This document shows positions 59,691 to 64,000 of a stretch of DNA of 64,000 nt, piece by piece. Both the position numbers and the translations under genes were made by a program. The notes under the pieces were generated by a model that saw only the letters and a list, made by a program, of their open reading frames with translations, was not told the DNA's origin and ran no database searches. The stretch's first letter is position 1. Every line of letters begins with the position of its first letter. The stretch is from Eubacteriaceae bacterium (GTDB taxonomy: Bacteria; Bacillota; Clostridia; Peptostreptococcales; Anaerovoracaceae), in contig CABIXY010000006.1 in the NCBI GenBank assembly GCA_902362805.1, positions 1-64,000 on the forward strand. The letters are read 5' to 3'.

Positions 59691-60878
59691 ATGGCGAAAA
59701 AAATGAGAAGGAGAGAAAGGGGAACGGGTTCATTTAGAGTTAAGGATAACGGAAAACTAGAATATCGATTTCCTTATCGTAATGAATATGGGGAAATTAA
59801 AATAAAATCTGTAACTGGTGGCAATGAAGAAATGTGTATGGAAAAGGCTGCTGCGTTTTTAGAAATTTAGGAAAAAAAGAATAGAGGAATTGACATAGAT
59901 TCGACAATCCCTGACATTATCAAAATGAAATACAAATCTGATTTAGAAAAAAATTATGTAAATGAACAGGGATATTCTAGAAATATGGCGAATTTAGGAA
60001 TTATAGAACGCAGTCTGATTGGAGATATCCCAATTATAGAAGTAACTGAAAGGCAACTTGAGTTTTTTCTATGCAGTATAACAAATTATTCAAACAGCGT
60101 AATTGGAAAGGTATACCAACAACTTCGAGTTGCCTTTATGATTGCAGCAGATAAGCGAATTGTTTCAAACAATTTAATGCTGTCAAGAAATTTACGTTGT
60201 CCAAAATCAGATAAAAAAGATAAGAAAGTAAGTGCATTTACAGAGGAAGAACAAAATAAACTAATAAGAGGCTTGAAGGAATATAAGGTTCCAAAGAATA
60301 GGAATAATTACAAACTACAACTTCTTATTGAATTGTACAGTGGGATGCGTATGGGAGAAATCAATGCGCTCAAACCAGAAAACATAGATTTAAAACACAA
60401 AATAATTCATGTTAAGTCAACTGTTTCCAGAGGTATAGAGTATAGAGAATTTATTAAAGACGGAACTAAGACTTATGCAGGAATTAGAGACATTCCGATT
60501 AGTAAGCAACTTGAACCTGTTTTGATTGAGGCCCTTAATCAAAGAAAAGATAATCCAGAGGGATTGTTGTTTTATGATTATAATAAGAAAGGCATTATTG
60601 CGACCTACCAAGTGAATTGCTTTTTTAGAAGATTATGCGAAAAATGCGGATTAGAATATTATGGACAACATTGTTTGCGCCATACTTTTGCAACAAGATG
60701 CATTGAGGCAGGCATACCACCTGTTGTTTTAAAAAACTGGATGGGACATAAGAATATCCATATTACATTAGACACATATGCAAATGTGTTTAATCGTATG
60801 AATTTTGATGCGGTAGAAAAGTTCGAAAAGCACATTGACAAACTGGAAAAGAAAATAGGAAAAGCGAATGAGAGGTAA
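59691..60878 (+). pseudogene. Tyrosine integrase with in-frame amber codon
   Basis: From ATG 59691 (GGAGG 12-13 nt upstream, AAGGAG 4-9 nt) the frame is open to 60878 except for TAG at 59868-59870, codon 60. N-terminal part MRRRERGTGSFRVKDNGKLEYRF is an arm-type domain; after the stop come a core-binding domain and a catalytic domain with ELYSGMRMGEI (Arg), GQHCLRHTFATR (His-x-x-Arg) and WMGHKNIHITLDTYANVF (His and Tyr). Restart at ATG 59925 would give 317 residues without the arm domain. It lies next to the right-hand tmRNA copy, so it is probably the integrase of the island. Inactive or only partly active. Confidence 0.85.
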
Positions 60879-60974
60879 TTGAAAAGTCCATAAGGGATTG
60901 ATAAGGGGATGACAATAAAAGGAGAATAAAGAAAGCTATAAATTTCAACAAGTATAGACTGTATTGCACTTGGG

Positions 60975-60986
60975 CATCTCCACCAA
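60975..60986. repeat. attR of the island (tmRNA 3' end copy)
   Basis: CATCTCCACCAA, identical to 922-933 at the end of tmRNA. Marks the right end of the stacked elements. DNA beyond it should be the original sequence downstream of ssrA. Confidence 0.85.
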
Positions 60987-60988
60987 GA

Positions 60989-61030
60989 ACAAAAAAGTCC
61001 TGCCCAGGAAGGGTAGGGCTTTTCTGTTCC
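60989..61030 (+). terminator. Displaced original tmRNA terminator
   Basis: AAAAGTCCTGCCC pairs at 11 of 13 positions with GGGTAGGGCTTTT, ending in CTTTTCTG, directly after the attR copy. This is the usual distance from CCA to the ssrA terminator, so it is most likely the ancestral terminator moved 60 kb by insertion. The rest of 61030-61170 shows no gene. Confidence 0.7.
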
Positions 61031-61171
61031 TATGCGGTGCATAGCCCAGTCAACTGGAAGGGGAGGCGTTGGACGGCAGACTGAGAAGCGGGATGCGGAC
61101 TGAGCCCTCTCCATCATTGACAGCAGATGGGCAGGGCATTTCACTTCACCTATGAAACAGAAATAACGGTG

Positions 61172-61200
61172 TTGACATTAAATGTAAAAAATGGTATCTT
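61172..61200 (+). promoter_or_regulatory. Promoter of GrpB-family gene
   Basis: TTGACA (61172-61177), 17 bp, TATCTT (61195-61200). The start site would be near 61207, inside the hairpin at 61202-61233. Confidence 0.75.
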
Positions 61201-61201
61201 G

Positions 61202-61233
61202 AATTGCAATGAACAATTACTTTCATTGCAATT
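61202..61233 (+). promoter_or_regulatory. Perfect 12-bp inverted repeat at the transcription start
   Basis: AATTGCAATGAA (61202-61213), 8 nt, TTCATTGCAATT (61222-61233). It directly follows the -10 box. It could be a repressor operator or a 5'-leader hairpin. Confidence 0.6.
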
Positions 61234-61259
61234 GAATTTTACGTTACAAGAGGTGTGCT

Positions 61260-61820
61260 GTGAGCAAAAAACTATCAGAAATGAGTTTGGAAGAATTGTG
61301 GCAGTTGTTTCCTATCTTTTTGACAGAACATCAAGATTACTGGAAAGATTGGTACGCTGAGGAAAAAACTTTATTAAAGCCACTATTACCTCAAACAGCG
61401 AAGTTGAACCATATAGGGAGTACAGCCATAAAGACTATTTGGGCAAAGCCCATTATTGATATTCTTGTCGAAGTGCAAAGAGAATGTAATTTATCTGATT
61501 TCAAAGATATATTAGTGAATAATGGCTACATTTGTATGACGGAGAGTACCGAAAGGATTTCTTTTAATAAAGGATATACTGAATGTGGATTCGCTGAAAG
61601 AGTATTTCACTTACATTTGAGATATATTGGAGACAATGATGAGTTGTATTTCAGAGATTATCTCAATGAATTTCCTGATGTAGCCAGACAATATGAGAAA
61701 ATGAAACGAAAGCTTTGGAGAGAGTATGAGCATGACCGAGACGGTTACACAAATGCTAAATCCGATTTTATCAAGAAAAAAACGGATGATGCTAAATTAA
61801 TATATAAAAATAGATATTAA
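61260..61820 (+). CDS. GrpB-family protein
   Basis: 186 residues from GTG 61260. Core LNHIGSTAIKTIWAKPIIDILVEVQ is the GrpB/nucleotidyltransferase-fold signature (GS-T-x-I-x-x-x-A-K-P-I-I-D), followed by FAERVFHLHLRYIGDNDELYFRDYLNEFPDVARQYEKMKRKLW. Members are small proteins of uncertain function related to nucleotidyltransferases. An AGAGG site lies upstream. First chromosomal gene after the island. Confidence 0.85.
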   Translation: MSKKLSEMSLEELWQLFPIFLTEHQDYWKDWYAEEKTLLKPLLPQTAKLNHIGSTAIKTIWAKPIIDILVEVQRECNLSDFKDILVNNGYICMTESTERISFNKGYTECGFAERVFHLHLRYIGDNDELYFRDYLNEFPDVARQYEKMKRKLWREYEHDRDGYTNAKSDFIKKKTDDAKLIYKNRY

Positions 61821-61854
61821 CAAATCCAGTTTCTCTATGTTTGCAAAGACTACA

Positions 61855-61878
61855 AAACCCGCCCAAAGGCGGGTTTTG
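61855..61878. terminator. Bidirectional terminator
   Basis: AAAACCCGCC, short loop, GGCGGGTTTTG: a 10-bp stem with A/T flanks on both sides, between the convergent GrpB-family and gltS genes. Confidence 0.9.
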
Positions 61879-61931
61879 TACGTTATTCTCTTAACGGCCA
61901 GCAAGTCATCAGCAAAATGCTGCCCATAATT

Positions 61932-63167
61932 CTAAAATATAACGCCTCCTGCTCCGCCTAATAATTTAGCAAAGTAACCGGCGAAGATGACGGATGTGAT
62001 TGTTACAGTAACGAATCCGCCTACTACCATGGACGGGAACATTTTGCTCATCAAGTATCCCCGCTCGTCAGCGTCGGTTGTAAGTGAGTTGCATGTACTT
62101 TCGGTGATAATCGCGTCACAAGGGAAACCATATAAAGCGGTAAGTCCATTGGCAAAGGCTAATTGGAAATCCATATGGAATATTTTTGCGATGACGAAGG
62201 CGGCTAAACCCATACCGGCAACGCCGATGACGATCATGATCAGCATTGGGATAATCAATGTTTTGAGCATACTCGGCGTACAATCCGCAAGGCCTGAGAA
62301 TACGCTTAACATGGCGGCAAACATGAAGACCGTATAGGTATTTGCTCTCGAAAGGGAGCTTGTATCGAGAATGCCGATCCGTGTCAGGATTACGGAAACG
62401 ATAAGGCACCAAACGATGGTCGGGATTTGAGGGAGCAGCTGACCCAGTATGGAGGAAATCCAGACGCTGCCGGCAACTTTCACGATGATAAAGACAGGGG
62501 TATTGAACTGCTCTGGGACTGGAGGAACCAATTTCTTCAATCCGCTGTCATCTGCGATTGTCGAGAGGCCGATAGTCTTCATTTCATCGATTTCAGACTG
62601 GGTAAGATTTAACTCACCAGAACGCCATTCTTTTAAGAGTTTTTTGCCCTCCGAGTGCAGACACAGTGCCGTAATAGGATACCCGGCAAGCCCCTGCACG
62701 CTGTACATTGCAATGGCAAACACGGCGGCTTCCTTTAAGCCAGCGGCTTCAGCAGCGCCTTGCATTGTAAGTGCTGCGACAATACCGCCTGTAAGCGGCG
62801 GCAGTCCAGAGATTACCAAGGCTTTGTCCATAATGAGTGGACAGATGAACCAGCATAGGGCGACCATGCCGACCAAGCCTACCAGACAGACGACGACGGT
62901 TTTCCATTGTTCGATCAACTGTTTGAGGCTGATTACGGTTCCGATATGGGTGATGAACATCAAAACGCCAATGGTACTGGCGAAAGGAGCGAGTCCCGAG
63001 TCAGCAGCCACTGTCTTTGGTATCACTGTCCAGAAACCGATGAGGAAGATAATTGCTGTCACTAACACAGAAGGCACCCATGCATGGGTCAGTGTTGATA
63101 TCCATTCACCGATTACATAGGCGATACCAACGATGATTACAGCTAAAAATGCATTATAAAGTATCAT
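61932..63167 (-). CDS. gltS: Sodium/glutamate symporter
   Basis: Imports glutamate with sodium; 411 residues, normal length, about ten to eleven membrane helices. Two inverted halves are visible, with SGLPPLTGGIVAALTMQGAAEAAGLKEAAVFAIAM in the first and FANGLTALYGFPCDAIITE in the second, both Gly-rich re-entrant regions typical of GltS-type (ESS family) carriers. AAAGGAATTATT precedes the ATG. It lies 53 bp downstream of the M20 gene on the same strand, so the two are probably co-transcribed and linked to amino-acid salvage. Substrate could be a related acid. Confidence 0.85.
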   Translation of the reverse strand: MILYNAFLAVIIVGIAYVIGEWISTLTHAWVPSVLVTAIIFLIGFWTVIPKTVAADSGLAPFASTIGVLMFITHIGTVISLKQLIEQWKTVVVCLVGLVGMVALCWFICPLIMDKALVISGLPPLTGGIVAALTMQGAAEAAGLKEAAVFAIAMYSVQGLAGYPITALCLHSEGKKLLKEWRSGELNLTQSEIDEMKTIGLSTIADDSGLKKLVPPVPEQFNTPVFIIVKVAGSVWISSILGQLLPQIPTIVWCLIVSVILTRIGILDTSSLSRANTYTVFMFAAMLSVFSGLADCTPSMLKTLIIPMLIMIVIGVAGMGLAAFVIAKIFHMDFQLAFANGLTALYGFPCDAIITESTCNSLTTDADERGYLMSKMFPSMVVGGFVTVTITSVIFAGYFAKLLGGAGGVIF

Positions 63168-63220
63168 AATAATTCCTTTCTCATATTCATTGAATATATA
63201 AATAACAATAACGAATTACA

Positions 63221-64000
63221 TCATTTTTTCAGTAGAGCAAGAACGCTGTGTGTCATCGCAGCAACTCCATTTTTCATCGCATCTTCGTCAAAGGTGCAGT
63301 CAGGGCTATGTAATGTAGAAACTTCCATTCCCAAAGCATGGCCCGCATTGAGAAACATCAGTACAGATGGCTTTTCCGTGATCGTTCCAAAAAAGCTATA
63401 ATCTTCGCTGAAGCCCAAAGGTTCCATCATGATATAATAACTTTCTGGGCCGAGAGTCCCTTCAAAAGCAGCTGTCAGCAAATCAACAATTTTGTCATCG
63501 TTGATGCAGGCATCGTAGCCTTTTATTACTTTTGCATCGATAGTGCACCCAGATACCTTTTCGACACCGGCACAGATATCATAAATCTTTTCTGCAGCAA
63601 TCCTACGAGTCTCTTCTGTATAAGCACGCATCGCGCCTGCCATTTTACATTCTCCGGCTATGATATTCGTCGCTACGCCGCCGTGAAAAGAATTAATGGA
63701 GAAAATACAGGTATCCAGTGGATTGACATTCCTCGCCTGAATTTGCTGTAAGAGAATATTGATTTGTGATGCAGCTAGTATGGCATCCTTTGCCTCCTGC
63801 GGCTGTGAACCGTGCCCGCTTTTGCCATAAATGGTGATGTAAACCTCATCTGCTGAAGTAGTTACGGAGCCTTTTTTTAAGCCGATTTTGCCCAGCGCAT
63901 CTTCGCTTGGGAGAACGTGCATTGCCAGGAACACATCGACGTCGTTTACTGTGCCAGAATCGATGATTGCGCGAGCACCGCCGGGCTGTTTTTCCTCGCT
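63221..64000 (-). CDS. M20-family amidohydrolase (partial, N-terminus beyond window)
   Basis: About 259 residues visible; the start lies past 64000. SEEKQPGGARAIIDSG holds metal-binding region residues of M20 peptidases/aminoacylases, and MHVLPSEDALGKIGLKKGSVTTSADEVYITIYGKSGHGSQPQEAKDAI is the hallmark lid/dimerisation region of the IAA-amino-acid-hydrolase (AmhX/HipO) subfamily; later MEPLGFSEDYSFFG and NAGHALGMEVSTLHSPDCTFDEDAM are conserved. Cleaves N-acyl amino acids; adjacent gltS could take up the product. Confidence 0.9.
   Translation of the reverse strand, partial: SEEKQPGGARAIIDSGTVNDVDVFLAMHVLPSEDALGKIGLKKGSVTTSADEVYITIYGKSGHGSQPQEAKDAILAASQINILLQQIQARNVNPLDTCIFSINSFHGGVATNIIAGECKMAGAMRAYTEETRRIAAEKIYDICAGVEKVSGCTIDAKVIKGYDACINDDKIVDLLTAAFEGTLGPESYYIMMEPLGFSEDYSFFGTITEKPSVLMFLNAGHALGMEVSTLHSPDCTFDEDAMKNGVAAMTHSVLALLKK

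Larger units (their letters stand above)
44417..60986. mobile_element. Decayed integrative element with nested IS copies
   Basis: About 16.6 kb bounded by tmRNA 3'-end copies (CTCCACCAAA at the left, CATCTCCACCAA at 60975-60986). It contains remnants of a conjugative element (VirB4 and CHAP-hydrolase pseudogenes), two damaged tyrosine integrases, IS4-, ISL3- and IS3-type elements, and a secreted-protein locus. It was probably the first element at ssrA, into whose left junction the prophage then inserted. Confidence 0.7.

Noticed and set aside
62449..63120. 223-codon plus-strand frame opposite gltS
   Set aside because: Shadow of the membrane-protein gene on the minus strand.

Overview
The window comes from a Gram-positive anaerobe of the Clostridia type (Bacillota). 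The evidence is strong AGGAGG ribosome sites, TTGACA-17-TATAAT promoters, gut-clostridial phage and conjugation gene families, and chromosomal GrpB, GltS and M20-peptidase genes at the right end. No species can be named from the sequence alone.

Layout. 1-560: intergenic DNA with two diverged 52-bp direct repeats, a palindrome and the tmRNA promoter. 561-932: tmRNA (ssrA). Its 3' end CTCCACCAAA is the landing site for everything out to about 60.99 kb. 925-44426: an apparently complete ~43.5-kb siphovirus-like prophage bounded by a 10-bp direct repeat, CTCCACCAAA, shared by the tmRNA 3' end and the last codons of its serine integrase. 44417-60986: a second, decayed island (broken tyrosine integrase, VirB4 and CHAP-hydrolase pseudogenes, three IS elements or remnants, a sigma/anti-sigma pair, a possible lactococcin-972-like secreted-peptide locus, and a second tyrosine integrase with an amber codon). 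It ends at another tmRNA 3'-end copy (CATCTCCACCAA) followed by what looks like the displaced original tmRNA terminator. 61.0-64.0 kb: host chromosome (GrpB family, GltS, M20 amidohydrolase).

Prophage organisation. Apart from repressor and integrase, all genes run on the minus strand, so reading right to left: regulators, recombination and replication (RecU/Hjc-like nuclease, helicase, DNA polymerase fused in frame to an ERF annealing protein, YqaJ exonuclease, primases), small and large terminase separated by a plasmid-like accessory cassette, portal, scaffold, capsid, connectors, tail tube, tail chaperones with a GGGAAAC -1 frameshift site, a repeat-rich tape measure, baseplate, tail tip, then lysis.

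Main finding. The tail-tip/lysis junction carries a complete diversity-generating retroelement (DGR): reverse transcriptase (3732-5003), Avd-like protein (4996-5631), a template repeat lying inside the 3' end of the avd reading frame (5019-5101), and a variable repeat at the end of a tail-tip lectin-fold gene (5687-5769). A second variable repeat of the same template sits 26.9 kb away (31879-31958) at the end of a small non-tail gene within the replication module, with its own consensus promoter. Every mismatch between template and either variable repeat is at a template adenine (11 of 24 and 17 of 24 adenines; none at the other bases within the aligned cores). Both variable repeats are followed, at identical spacing, by an 8-bp GC-rich hairpin with a 5-nt loop that the template lacks. 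One retroelement therefore appears to diversify two proteins, one virion-type and one apparently intracellular.
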